From Winogradskyella psychrotolerans RS-3 (GTDB taxonomy: Bacteria; Bacteroidota; Bacteroidia; Flavobacteriales; Flavobacteriaceae): a DNA stretch of 64,000 nt. A program made the translations under genes and the position numbers. The notes under the pieces are model-generated. The model worked only from the letters and a program-made list of their open reading frames with translations. It was not told the origin of the DNA and made no database searches. This document shows positions 8,262-17,133 of this stretch, piece after piece. Position 1 is the first letter of the stretch. Every line of letters begins with the position of its first letter. The stretch covers positions 62,001 through 126,000 of the forward strand of contig NZ_ATMR01000199.1 of the NCBI RefSeq assembly GCF_000427335.1, in the 5' to 3' direction.

Positions 8262-8538
8262 GCTTCTAAATTTATGCAGCGTTTATAAAGTGCGAAATTA
8301 AAACAAAGCTTCTGATTTTTTTAGAGGTATGGTGTGAAATTTATGAGGTCTTACTTTATTATGTCTTTTTTTCTTAATAACAAAGGACATCGAAGATTCA
8401 CGAACACTTAAACAATATTGACGCGTGAGGTAAAAAAAAATATGTTATTATTTAAACGAATAATATATGATTTTAGAACAATTGCAATTATAGCTGGATA
8501 GTTGTAATTGTTTTTAGGAAAAATTTAATGAAGTTATT

Positions 8539-11500
8539 TTAAAAATCTTTTAAAAATTTCCTTCTCTTTTCTTGTTCGGCGTAATCAAGTTCATTACGTC
8601 TATGACGTTTAATATGATTTCGAATAGCTCTTGTTTTAGTTCCCAATTTCATATTTTCTACCAACTTTAATAATTTTTCCCATTTGGCAGCTCTGATTGT
8701 ACCTATAATTACGTTTCCTTGATATACGACTTGGTTACCTGTCCATTTGATTTTCTTAAAAGATTCCAAATCTTGATTTTTTAGCACATAAAATCGAAAT
8801 GCCTGTTCAAATAAAGCCTTCCTATTGGTATCAATAATATCGAATACAATACGAATTATTTGTGTTTGTTCACTATACCTAGCAATTAAGCTTAAAAGGT
8901 ATTTGTCTGCTCTTTCAGCATTACAAGTAAGTGATTGGAAAAAAGCATTCACAAAGTGTTTTGAGATAAAGTAAGGGTCTAAAATAGAAGCCATATATTC
9001 CACTACTTCATCTAAAGTTTCTTCTGCATTAGGTAACTCCCAAACTATTGACAGTTCTTTGTGGTTTACAGCTCTTTCATGGGTCTCTTTTTCAAAAATT
9101 ACTTTTATAAATTCTAACAAGAATCTATTATCTTTTTGAATTACTGCTAACAAACACTTGCCTCCATAATCAAAGTGATTGTCGAGTCCATCTTGCTGAA
9201 TGTAAGCTTTCTTTAACAGTTCTATATCCTCAACTAGAGGGACGACTTGTATAAAGAATTCTTCGCGTAACCAAATTTTTATATTATTATCATCAATTCT
9301 TCTTACAACAATCTGTAATACGTTAATTAGAATTTCAGCATCAAGTTTTTCATATTTTTTTAATCGTTTAAACTGGATTCCAAAATTTACCTTAATAGTT
9401 TTTAAGGTATTATAAAGTCGAGAAATATGCTTCTTTTTAATGGATTCAACAGGAAGGCTAGTAAGCACCTCTAATTTCCATTTTTCATGCAAGTTTCTAG
9501 TTCTAATTGCTTTCCAAAATCTTTCTGCTAATTCTGAATTAGTGGTTAAACTATCTATCACATTATAGGATATGGATATGTCTGAATTAAATATTTCTTC
9601 ATCTCGAAGTTTTACAAATGCGATAAAAGTTTCAAATCCAATATCAATATCATTGATTAAATTAGCTTTTATAATAGCTTCACAGACATTGAATTGAGAG
9701 TATAGTTTAATCTGATTCCATTCTAAAATCTCTCGATACTGTGAAATAAACTGGTTGATATCTCTTTTTGTTTTAAACGCTAATTTCTTGGCAATATCAG
9801 ACTTTTTTAGCTCATCAAATTCTCGGTAATCTTCAAAGTCGTAATCTTCTTTACCTCTACGTCTATCCCAGTTTACTAGCTCAAATAAAGAATATGTTGG
9901 ATGTCTAAAAGTTGATTTCAATCTTTTTAAATCAGGATAACTATGTTTTACTTTTCTTGAAGAACGTATCATTTCTCGGACATAATAACAATGATGGAAA
10001 GATTTGTTGTTTAGGTTTGAATCTATCCAGGGGACTAAATAGTCTAAATCGAAATCAAAAGTATATTTACTATCTTTTTCATATGTCATTGAAAAGTTTA
10101 GCATTACCTCAAAAACCTCATTTGGATAGTCATTGTAGAGATTACAAAGTGTATATAGTATTTTTCCTCGTGATAATTGAACTGAAGCAATATTAGAATC
10201 ATCTTTTTCAGACTCTTTTTTACTAATATAGCTCCATCTCAATTGCTTGAGTAATTGGCTTGAGATAACAAAAAAAGAAAGCGCTTCTTGTCTTCCTTGT
10301 CCTGACTCCTCAATTAAGTAATCTACAAGAATTGTATATCTTTCGAAATGGTTGATGTAATCTTCATCAAGAAAATAAGTATTTTGGTCTATGTGATAGA
10401 TTAACTGTGGTAGATGTTTTTGTTTCTTTTTGACAAATTGAAATGATAATTCGAGTGCGTCCAAGAAAAATATCGGACTTTTAAAAAAGTATGATAGTAG
10501 GTCTAAATGTTTTTCTCTTTTATGTGTATTGGCAAAATCATTAGTTACATATTTCGTTATTAGTTCATCTGCTGTTACAGTATCTAATAAGCTAATCCGT
10601 TCTTCTATATATATTATACAATCATCAGGCAAAAATTCCCAAGCGAAATTATAAAAGCGAAATGCTTTTTTTTCATCTAATTTAATAGTTGACCAATAAG
10701 AGCTAAGTGTAGGCTTAATTTCTTTAATTATAGCTTCTTTTCCAAAATTTTGATACATTGGGTAAACGGTGTCCTTAAATCGGTATTCTAGTTGGTCGAA
10801 ATAATTGTTCCAAAGGGATGCAAACGATAGTAATTTGTCTTTAATAAAAACTTTATAGAAAAAGTAAGTAGAGAGGTTTTGTTCGCCAATTCTGACGTGC
10901 TCATAATTCAACTCAACCAAATCCAAGCTGTGCAACGTATCAAAAGCATCTCTTAACTCATCACTAGAAATTGAAAAGGAAATTGCAACTGAATTTAGCA
11001 ACTCAATATCATCATATGGTAGCGTGTAAAAAAAGGATATAATACCTAATGCCTTTAGTACGCGCTTATTTTTAAAAGCATTTTCATCACTTATGAACGT
11101 TTCGAAGTACTGCTCGAACAAATCCGTAACATTATTCAGAGATTCAAGCTTATTTGTTTCTCTTGCAATTATAGCCATCATCACAGCTAAACGTGCATTA
11201 CCTTTTGCGATATCATAAATTTTAAGTTGGTATTTTCCATGCCGCACTTCAAAAGGTTCTTGTTCTATTATAGCTTTAATCTCTTCATAATCAAATCCGG
11301 AAATTTTCACGATGGAATTTTTATATCCACTCATCCAATCACGGACATTATCTAGAGCATAATCACGAACAGTTAAAATAAGTTTAAGTTTACCACGATT
11401 TAAACTTCTATAAAAACTTAAAATTTGATCGAATTTATCTACTCTATTTACATCATCGACTAATAATATGCTGTTATCGTCTCCTTCAAAATAGGCTCCC

Positions 11501-12270
11501 AAATCACCAATTAAGTCTGCTCCCTTAGGTGAAATAGCGAATCCATTATAATCTAAATGGGATTCAATGAATTTATAAATTGATTGTAAAGCTAATTTTG
11601 TTTTACCCACACCAGCTGGGCCAGAAATAATAACAATATCATTATCTACTAGTTTATCTCTAACATTTTTAAGTTCTACATCTCGATGCAGAAACACACC
11701 CGCCAATGGTGTTGCTAGCTTCTGCTTTCCATTATCATATTCTTCTACAAATTTTTCTAATGAAACAATTTGACCTGTATCAAGTGGAATACCTAAATAG
11801 TCTTTTGCTAGGTTTTTATGATGAAAAAAGATTTCAGTTGCTAATCTCTCAAGATTGTAATGCCCTGGAACTGTACCCGAAATTTCGACAGCTTCTTTAT
11901 TTACTTCTTCAATCTCCGCAGGTTTTAAATTTGAATTGTAACATAAAATAATATCTTGAATTTTGTCTTTAGGTATCTTTGTATTCTCAAAATCTAAACA
12001 ATCAGAAATATCTTTTTTTAGTTTATCTATGAGTTTTTTTCCTTTGTGTTCAGTTGTTGTGGATTCAATAAATAGATATCTTCCGTTTAGCATTTGAATA
12101 AATGAATCTGGTCTACCTCTAGTAGTTTTCTGCTTTATGTCATGAGCTCCTGTACGTGAATACGCTTTATAATCGTGATTTCGCAAACTTAAAAAGGAAT
12201 CACAGAGCTCTTGAAATTCAGTTTCATTAAAATTTTTAAGCCTTTCTTTTATGGTAGATAGTTGATTCAT
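8539..12270 (-). CDS. Nuclease-STAND NTPase fusion protein, candidate antiphage defence (Avs-like)
   Basis: A 1243-residue protein. Residues about 15-130 look like a restriction-endonuclease-like domain: FQELC helix, then GRPDSFIQ with Asp55 and the strand YLFIEST with Glu69; the usual Lys is replaced by Ser/Thr in the ExT form. A P-loop NTPase follows at about 190-400: Walker A GPAGVGKTK (217-225), Walker B SILLVDDVNR (267-276), LTVRD (299-303), and GNARLAV near 357, corresponding to the GxP-type helix of STAND ATPases. The remaining 800 or so residues are helix-rich, as expected for a sensor made of helical repeats. This order (nuclease, STAND NTPase, repeat sensor) is that of Avs-type and related antiphage proteins, which recognise a phage protein, oligomerise and cut DNA. 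That role is inferred. It is a single-gene unit in a repeat-rich accessory region. Confidence 0.8.
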   Translation of the reverse strand: MNQLSTIKERLKNFNETEFQELCDSFLSLRNHDYKAYSRTGAHDIKQKTTRGRPDSFIQMLNGRYLFIESTTTEHKGKKLIDKLKKDISDCLDFENTKIPKDKIQDIILCYNSNLKPAEIEEVNKEAVEISGTVPGHYNLERLATEIFFHHKNLAKDYLGIPLDTGQIVSLEKFVEEYDNGKQKLATPLAGVFLHRDVELKNVRDKLVDNDIVIISGPAGVGKTKLALQSIYKFIESHLDYNGFAISPKGADLIGDLGAYFEGDDNSILLVDDVNRVDKFDQILSFYRSLNRGKLKLILTVRDYALDNVRDWMSGYKNSIVKISGFDYEEIKAIIEQEPFEVRHGKYQLKIYDIAKGNARLAVMMAIIARETNKLESLNNVTDLFEQYFETFISDENAFKNKRVLKALGIISFFYTLPYDDIELLNSVAISFSISSDELRDAFDTLHSLDLVELNYEHVRIGEQNLSTYFFYKVFIKDKLLSFASLWNNYFDQLEYRFKDTVYPMYQNFGKEAIIKEIKPTLSSYWSTIKLDEKKAFRFYNFAWEFLPDDCIIYIEERISLLDTVTADELITKYVTNDFANTHKREKHLDLLSYFFKSPIFFLDALELSFQFVKKKQKHLPQLIYHIDQNTYFLDEDYINHFERYTILVDYLIEESGQGRQEALSFFVISSQLLKQLRWSYISKKESEKDDSNIASVQLSRGKILYTLCNLYNDYPNEVFEVMLNFSMTYEKDSKYTFDFDLDYLVPWIDSNLNNKSFHHCYYVREMIRSSRKVKHSYPDLKRLKSTFRHPTYSLFELVNWDRRRGKEDYDFEDYREFDELKKSDIAKKLAFKTKRDINQFISQYREILEWNQIKLYSQFNVCEAIIKANLINDIDIGFETFIAFVKLRDEEIFNSDISISYNVIDSLTTNSELAERFWKAIRTRNLHEKWKLEVLTSLPVESIKKKHISRLYNTLKTIKVNFGIQFKRLKKYEKLDAEILINVLQIVVRRIDDNNIKIWLREEFFIQVVPLVEDIELLKKAYIQQDGLDNHFDYGGKCLLAVIQKDNRFLLEFIKVIFEKETHERAVNHKELSIVWELPNAEETLDEVVEYMASILDPYFISKHFVNAFFQSLTCNAERADKYLLSLIARYSEQTQIIRIVFDIIDTNRKALFEQAFRFYVLKNQDLESFKKIKWTGNQVVYQGNVIIGTIRAAKWEKLLKLVENMKLGTKTRAIRNHIKRHRRNELDYAEQEKRRKFLKDF

Positions 12271-12594
12271 TTATTATTTTGTAGCTGTCTATTATAATAA
12301 CTAATTAAAACTTGAATATAATAAAACTTACAAGAACAACAGTCTTTTCTAACTAGCCCTTTACCTTAAGGTTTAGACACCTTTAACTTCTTCACTTTTC
12401 TCAATCGCTCCAACTCAAAAATCAAAGCTAAATGTTACGCACTATCTATCTCTAAACCCAGCAAATCTGCCAGAACCATAAAAATTATCATTAGAAAAGT
12501 CTGTTTTTAATAGTAGTAGATTATCATCGGTTTTAGTGGCTCTTAGTTTGGCTACCATTTTAGGAGGTTCCCTATACCCTACTCTGGTTTATAA
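12271..12594. other. Intergenic region upstream of the STAND gene
   Basis: A+T-rich sequence. On the minus strand, a 22-codon open stretch near 12370-12435 ending in LERLRKVKKLKVSKP could be the tail of a lost gene, but it is too short to assign. The promoter of the STAND gene is presumably here; no clear TAnnTTTG box stands out. Confidence 0.4.
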
Positions 12595-12753
12595 GATTCT
12601 CGATACATCCCGACGAAAAAGTCGGGACACTCGAACTGACGCAAAGGTTCTCGATACATTACTTTATTCTACGTTATACTTCGAATTAAGAAACACTCGA
12701 ACTGACATTGGTCCTCGATACATTCTGAAAGAGTTGGGACACTCAAACTAACG
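12595..12753. repeat. Dispersed palindromic repeat family, three tandem members
   Basis: Units of the form TCTCGATACAT - stem - CACTCGAACTGAC. The first has an inner stem CCCGAC/GTCGGG around GAAAAA; the second has a longer AATTAAG-type inner part; the third is degenerate. Related units occur at 13.5-13.9, 39.8-40.6 and 62.3 kb. Confidence 0.85.
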
Positions 12754-12914
12754 TCATTGAAAACAAGTTGAAATATCTAAATCATCAGAGTAACTTTACA
12801 TGTGTAGTTGAGAGGTTTATTATAAAGTCTTTCAGAAAAATGACGTAATTTGTATGTAATGTTTGTCGGTCTTTAGAAAACGATTATCTTCACTATTACG
12901 CTATACTTTGTACC

Positions 12915-13352
12915 ATGACCAACCCTATTACCTCCATAAACGTCGTCGATTTAGACGGTGTTCCTGTAGATTTGATGCAAGCCTATAAACACAAGATTCT
13001 GTTGCTAATTATTTATAATAATGATTGTTTAGGCTGCACAGGTCGCGCTATTCCCTTGGCTTATGAGTTTCAACAGACCTATCCAAACATACAAGTTGTA
13101 GGGATTCATGCTGATTTTCCGGGTAGAATAGGAACCAAAGCTAATATCAAAAGTATTTTTACTAGTGGCGATATTCCGTTTCCTATTTATATAGATAAGA
13201 ATCGTCAAGTATTTGATCAATTTCAATCTGAAGGGACACCACAATGGGTTTTAATTTCTGAGGATGGTGTGCTGTTTCGTTCTATTTTTGGTTCTCAAGC
13301 CAATGCTAAAAACCGTTTGTTTTATGCTTTAGAAAGTCTTGTAGAAAAATGA
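12915..13352 (+). CDS. Thioredoxin-like (redoxin/TlpA-type) protein
   Basis: A 145-residue thioredoxin-fold protein with a CLGC motif at 38-41 after the strand KILLLIIYNND, then a helix and the strand NIQVVGIHADF, and a cis-Pro-like TPQWV later. It resembles redoxin/TlpA-like thiol-disulfide proteins. No signal peptide is seen, so a cytoplasmic role is likely. A promoter-like TACTTTG lies at 12904-12910, only four bases before the ATG; if this is the -7 box, the message would have essentially no leader. It is flanked on both sides by the dispersed palindromic repeats. Confidence 0.72.
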   Translation: MTNPITSINVVDLDGVPVDLMQAYKHKILLLIIYNNDCLGCTGRAIPLAYEFQQTYPNIQVVGIHADFPGRIGTKANIKSIFTSGDIPFPIYIDKNRQVFDQFQSEGTPQWVLISEDGVLFRSIFGSQANAKNRLFYALESLVEK

Positions 13353-13486
13353 TATTGAATTGTATTGTTTTAGCCAAAATAATATGAGGCCAGGCTAAGC
13401 ATTTAAACCCCGTTTTTATTATGATGATTGGATTTATAGAGCCTATTAAGATGATGTATAGTATAGTTTGTGATCTGTTTTTTAGA

Positions 13487-13900
13487 AGGTTCTCGATACA
13501 TCCCTACGAAAAGGTCGGGACACTCGAACTGACATTAGGGGTTTTGATTTGTTGTTGTGGGAAAGATTAGGATGGTTGAACTTGCTAGGTTCTCGATACA
13601 TCCCGACTAAAAGGTCGGGGCACTCGAACTGACATTAGGGGTTTTGATGTGTTATTGTGGGAAAGATTAGGATGGTTGAACTTGCTTGGTTCTCGATACA
13701 TCTCGACGAAATAATCGGGACACTCGAACTGACATTAGGGGTTTTGATGTGTTATTGTGGGAAAGATTAGGATGGTTGAACTTGCTTGGTTCTCGATACA
13801 TTTATTAATTCTTCGTTGCACTTCGAATTAAGAAACACTCGAACTGACATTAGGGGTTTTAATGCTCTATTGCGGGAAGGATTGGGACACTCGAACTGAC
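13487..13900. repeat. 100-bp tandem repeat built on the dispersed palindromic repeat
   Basis: TCTCGATACA recurs at 13491, 13591, 13691 and 13791, an exact 100-bp period over four copies. Each copy contains one palindromic repeat member followed by a conserved stretch (ATTAGGGGTTTTGAT... GGATGGTTGAACTTGC). The inner stems differ between copies yet mostly keep pairing (for example CCCGAC/GTCGGG), and the fourth has swapped in the longer AATTAAG inner part also seen near 12680. Confidence 0.9.
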
Positions 13901-14008
13901 ATTTGGTGTTCAATTGGGTAAACCTTAGAACTCAGTTTTTTTTTACAATAACCGGTAATTGCTTACATAAAAACATTCTGTTAAATTTCTTATAAAGAAT
14001 GCTTTAGA

Positions 14009-14221
14009 CTACGTTACTTGTGTTGTGACTTTAGACATCATAATTTTCTTAACCCATTGTTTGACTTCCGATTCTATTCTTATAAAATAGACACCATTAG
14101 CTTGGTTTTGAAAATTATCAGTCACCTCATCTAATGTCTTTAGTTTATTGCCTTCACTTGCCATATCGACATTAAAGGAGACTTTGAAACCTGCACCAAA
14201 AGGATTGCACCCATTAAAAGG
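14009..14221 (-). pseudogene. Remnant coding fragment with a possible T9SS C-terminal sorting domain
   Basis: An open stretch of about 70 codons between two stops with no start codon at its upstream end. Its end, NFQNQANGVYFIRIESE followed by VKQWVKKIMM, has the pattern of type A type IX secretion sorting domains (GVYxVxI ... KKI). The upstream part (GFKVSFNVDMASEGNKL) is protein-like, with no frame-shadow gene on the other strand. It is best read as the tail of a lost secreted protein. The assignment is tentative because the fragment is short. Confidence 0.4.
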
Positions 14222-14315
14222 TTAAGATTTATTAAAACGGCTTGTTATATAAATCTAGTCTCAATATCACCTAAGAATTATGTTAAGCTTAACAGTGTTA
14301 AATTTTTAAAACAAG

Positions 14316-14323
14316 TAACTTTG
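14316..14323 (+). promoter_or_regulatory. Flavobacterial -7 promoter box
   Basis: TAACTTTG matches TAnnTTTG, 56 bases before the chosen ATG of the outer-membrane barrel gene. Confidence 0.5.
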
Positions 14324-14379
14324 TAGTCACCATCATAGTGAAGTCCAAATCTTCAATCATTTCTAAAAAATCTTCAATT

Positions 14380-15249
14380 ATGAAACAAACAATTGTAATA
14401 CTCGCAGCCCTATTATTAAGTACAACGTCTTATGCCCAATTTCAAGTTTCGGCCAGTGGTGGCTATGCCATAGGCAGCGCCGGAATGAAACTAGGTGAAA
14501 CCCAAACTTCTGGTGGTATAGAAAATTCTTATGGAAGTTATGGGGAAGGTTTAAATACCCAATTACGAGGTACTTATTTTTTTAATGACAGTTTTGGTTT
14601 AGATTTAAGTTTAGGGTATTTGCATGGCTCTGACCAAACGGTATCTAAGGTAAGTTTAACCGGATTTGATGTCGATGCTATTGCTAGAGCACGCGCTTTT
14701 GGAGCTGCAGCTTCTGTTGTTTATAAATTTAACACCAATGTTTACGCACGTCTTGGTGCGCTTGTGAAATTGGGAGGTAAAACAGAAGCCGTTGTATATC
14801 AGAAAGCTACATTTTCGCAGGCTGAAGCCGATGCGATTGGTGTGCCATTAGGATCGTATTCTGAAACTAATTATGTAGAAGATTATCACGGTCAGTTTCC
14901 TTTAGGTTTTGTTGCTGCTTTAGGCTATGAATATCCGATTAACACTAATTTTAGTGTTTTTGCAGAAGCTGAATACTATGGTATCAGTTTAAAACGAAAG
15001 GATTCTGAAATCACAGAATTTAATACCAATGTTGTTTTACCAGATGGAACGGTTGCTGTAGAAGGGCTTTATACTTTAAATAATTTACCGAATGGGACTA
15101 ATAAAACGACCACTTATGTGGATGAATTGCCTAGCGATAATACGGATACGTCTAAGGAATTAGCGGTAAAAGTGCCGTATTCTTCCTTCGGAATTAATTT
15201 TGGTGTGATTTATAAATTTAAGAAAGCACCTGCAACTACCGCCAGATAA
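14380..15249 (+). CDS. Outer membrane beta-barrel protein
   Basis: A 289-residue exported protein. The ATG at 14380 gives a clean signal peptide (MKQTIVILAALLLSTTSYAQ), so the in-frame GTG at 14338 was rejected as start. The mature part alternates amphipathic strands and polar loops (GYAIGSAGMKLGE, FGLDLSLGYLHG, NVYARLGALVKLGG, GFVAALGYEYPI) and ends in a strand with aromatic residues (SSFGINFGVIYKFK), as in OmpA-like/OprF-type eight-stranded barrels. It should sit in the outer membrane; ligand or pore function is unknown. A promoter box lies upstream and a terminator at 15281 ends the unit. Confidence 0.85.
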   Translation: MKQTIVILAALLLSTTSYAQFQVSASGGYAIGSAGMKLGETQTSGGIENSYGSYGEGLNTQLRGTYFFNDSFGLDLSLGYLHGSDQTVSKVSLTGFDVDAIARARAFGAAASVVYKFNTNVYARLGALVKLGGKTEAVVYQKATFSQAEADAIGVPLGSYSETNYVEDYHGQFPLGFVAALGYEYPINTNFSVFAEAEYYGISLKRKDSEITEFNTNVVLPDGTVAVEGLYTLNNLPNGTNKTTTYVDELPSDNTDTSKELAVKVPYSSFGINFGVIYKFKKAPATTAR

Positions 15250-15280
15250 TTTAGATATTCCATAACTTATAAGTTTACTA

Positions 15281-15310
15281 AACTCCTATTGTATAGATAG
15301 GAGTTTTTTA
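15281..15310 (+). terminator. Rho-independent terminator
   Basis: A 9-bp perfect stem AACTCCTAT / ATAGGAGTT with a 7-base loop followed by TTTTT, 31 bases after the barrel gene. Confidence 0.85.
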
Positions 15311-15391
15311 TGGGTTTTTGAAAGGAAATAATATATAATCCATGCGATTGGTTTACTAGATTTTGAATGGCTTGTCTCGTGATGGATTCTA

Positions 15392-15565
15392 TTATTTCTT
15401 TCTCTTCTTTTGTCTCCATACGAGATAGAATATAACAATGAGAATTGGTAAAATGATGTATACAATAATATCAAAAGGTCTAGAGATATCTATGGCAGTG
15501 TTTTCACCAGGATTTGGTGTGCCTTGAGGAATTTGTGCGCTTAATAATTGAATGGTAGTTTGCAT
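15392..15565 (-). CDS. Small single-span membrane protein (57 aa)
   Basis: A 57-residue frame from an ATG at 15565. It starts with a polar, Pro/Gly-rich segment (AQIPQGTPNPGENTAIDISR), continues with one transmembrane stretch (DIIVYIILPILIVIFYLVW) and ends in a basic tail (RQKKRKK), giving a clear inside-positive orientation. Similar small proteins, sometimes mislabelled adenylosuccinate synthetase, occur in flavobacteria as far as I recall. Function unknown. It is shorter than most gene finders accept, but the composition is convincing. Confidence 0.6.
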   Translation of the reverse strand: MQTTIQLLSAQIPQGTPNPGENTAIDISRPFDIIVYIILPILIVIFYLVWRQKKRKK

Positions 15566-15761
15566 CGTTTTTGTGATTATAGGTTGATGGTTTAAGTTAA
15601 TGAATTTTAAGAGAGTTCTATTAATTGTGGTTTTAAAACTTCGTTAAAATTGTATATAGGAACACCAAACCTAATTTCTAAAAACACAGATGATCGTTCC
15701 TTAATACATTGCTTTAGATAGAATCTATGCGATTTTTAATTTGAAGCTTTTTCATAAATCA

Positions 15762-15796
15762 AAAAGGAGACTAGTTATGATAACTACCCTCCTTTT
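15762..15796 (-). terminator. Strong hairpin terminator
   Basis: A two-part stem: AAAAGGAG/CTCCTTTT outside and TAGTTAT/ATAACTA inside, with a one-base loop. It lies 38 bases past the DUF6515 gene stop and has T-rich DNA on the minus-strand exit side. Confidence 0.75.
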
Positions 15797-15833
15797 CTTC
15801 TAATCAACAATCTAATCTAATCTAATTCTCTTT

Positions 15834-16445
15834 TTATTCCATATCTATAATGCCCACCACTTCATAGGCTCTTGTGCCGTCGACTTGTACTTTTTCATAT
15901 AGTATATTGGCATATTCGTAATAGGTTTGTCCGTCTATGGTTACTTTTTCGTAATCCTCTGGAAGCTCGTAAACGACTGTGCCTACTTCTGGATCTACCA
16001 CTTCATATTCATTATTTATGTGAACATAGAAGATGCCTTGAGCGTTGTAGTAATTACGCGAATTGTAATTAATACGTTTATAGTTAACTGGTAACGTTTT
16101 TATTCTAAATCCTATTTTTGGTGCTATAACAATGTAACGCCCCCTAGATTGGGTATAATACTTATTATTTCCATAGTAGTAATTTTGACCATTATGTGTC
16201 ACCACCGTTTTATTCGGTACCGATCTTACAGATACCACTTTCTTAGTCGGTTTTTTGTAGGTGACTTTTGTGCTCGATACTCTCCTTGTTGTGGTGTTAT
16301 TTGTAACCGCACTAGTTCTTTTAGCTGTCGTTGTTGTAGCCGTTTTATCTCTTGTACTACTACGCTTTGTTTGTGCAGAAACTTGTGTTGCCATTCCCAT
16401 CAAAACTATTGCTGGTAAAATGATTGTTTTTATAACTGTTTTCAT
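15834..16445 (-). CDS. DUF6515 family exported protein
   Basis: A 203-residue protein. The second in-frame ATG (16445) gives a good signal peptide, MKTVIKTIILPAIVLMGMATQVSAQ, so the longer frame from 16469 was not used. A Thr/Ser/Arg-rich low-complexity linker covers residues about 26-75. The C-terminal half repeats a pattern of Tyr-rich short strands (NGQNYYYGNNKYY, NSRNYYNAQGIFYVH, DGQTYYEYANILYEKV), which matches DUF6515. It is probably periplasmic or surface located. Function unknown. It is a stand-alone gene with its own terminator. Confidence 0.8.
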   Translation of the reverse strand: MKTVIKTIILPAIVLMGMATQVSAQTKRSSTRDKTATTTTAKRTSAVTNNTTTRRVSSTKVTYKKPTKKVVSVRSVPNKTVVTHNGQNYYYGNNKYYTQSRGRYIVIAPKIGFRIKTLPVNYKRINYNSRNYYNAQGIFYVHINNEYEVVDPEVGTVVYELPEDYEKVTIDGQTYYEYANILYEKVQVDGTRAYEVVGIIDME

Positions 16446-16638
16446 GATTTTAAGATTTAAATGATTCAACTTTTGTCTTAATACTAAGACCTTATTTACT
16501 CTCGATAGTTTAAAGGTATTTGTATTATTTCTGAAATAAAAAGCAAATAGACGGTTGCTATAATTGTATCTACGAACACTAAAATTATATCGATATAGAC
16601 ATCTTAAGGTTTATACTTAGGCCATAATTATGAGTCAT

Positions 16639-16674
16639 AAAAAAAGGCATACTAAATACATAGTACACCCTTTT
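16639..16674 (-). terminator. Rho-independent terminator
   Basis: On the minus strand, AAAAGGG-TGTACTA pairs imperfectly with TAGTATG-CCTTTT and is followed by a T run; it lies just after the stop of the EF-hand lipoprotein gene. Confidence 0.7.
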
Positions 16675-16698
16675 CAGCTATTAAATAAACTAGGGTAT

Positions 16699-16998
16699 TT
16701 ACTTTAATAAACTTAACAAACCTGTTAATTCAGTTAGATTTAAACTTGAATTGCTATCCGTATCTAATACATTAAAATTCTCAGCAACAGAACCAATTGC
16801 CTCTGTTGAGTTTATAGCATTATCGTTATTAGTATCTAATAAACTAAAAAGACTCGTGATTTGCTGCACCGTTGAATTAGAACTTAATGAGCTTAATAAC
16901 GTTGCTGCTTGAGATAGCGTTGATGTGTTAACGTCCTTTACACTATTACAGCTAAATAGTGTAGCAACCACAGTTACTGATAGTATTGTTCTTTTCAT
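16699..16998 (-). CDS. Small EF-hand lipoprotein
   Basis: A 99-residue lipoprotein. The ATG at 16998 gives the signal peptide MKRTILSVTVVATLFSC with a lipobox Cys at 17, so the longer frame from 17046 is unlikely. After a Ser/Thr-rich linker come two EF-hand-like loops, DTNNDNAINSTE (about 56-67) and DTDSNSSLNLTE (about 78-89), with acidic residues at the calcium-binding positions, each followed by a short helix. It should be an outer- or inner-membrane-anchored calcium-binding protein. It is downstream of the LytTR regulator on the same strand, 135 bases away, so it may be the last member of that unit. Confidence 0.75.
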   Translation of the reverse strand: MKRTILSVTVVATLFSCNSVKDVNTSTLSQAATLLSSLSSNSTVQQITSLFSLLDTNNDNAINSTEAIGSVAENFNVLDTDSNSSLNLTELTGLLSLLK

Positions 16999-17133
16999 GT
17001 TTCTAAGATTTCTTTCTATTGGTGGTGCAAATGTAATTTTACTCAATGGTATTGCGAAAAAGAATATACAAACCCAATTTATTTACCGCTTAATTGGATT
17101 ATTCTATAGACGAAACAGAAAAAGGATTTCTTT

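Noticed and set aside
9912-10196. Plus-strand frame opposite the STAND gene
   Set aside because: It is a shadow of the long, well-supported minus-strand gene.
12676-12705. tRNA T-arm because of TTCGAATT
   Set aside because: No acceptor, D or anticodon arm fits around it; it is the inner part of the palindromic repeat.
12536-12751. Plus-strand 71-residue frame
   Set aside because: Its sequence is the dispersed palindromic repeat in translation.
14338-14379. GTG start 14 codons upstream for the outer-membrane barrel
   Set aside because: It would place a basic, Ser-rich stretch before a perfect signal peptide that begins at the ATG at 14380.
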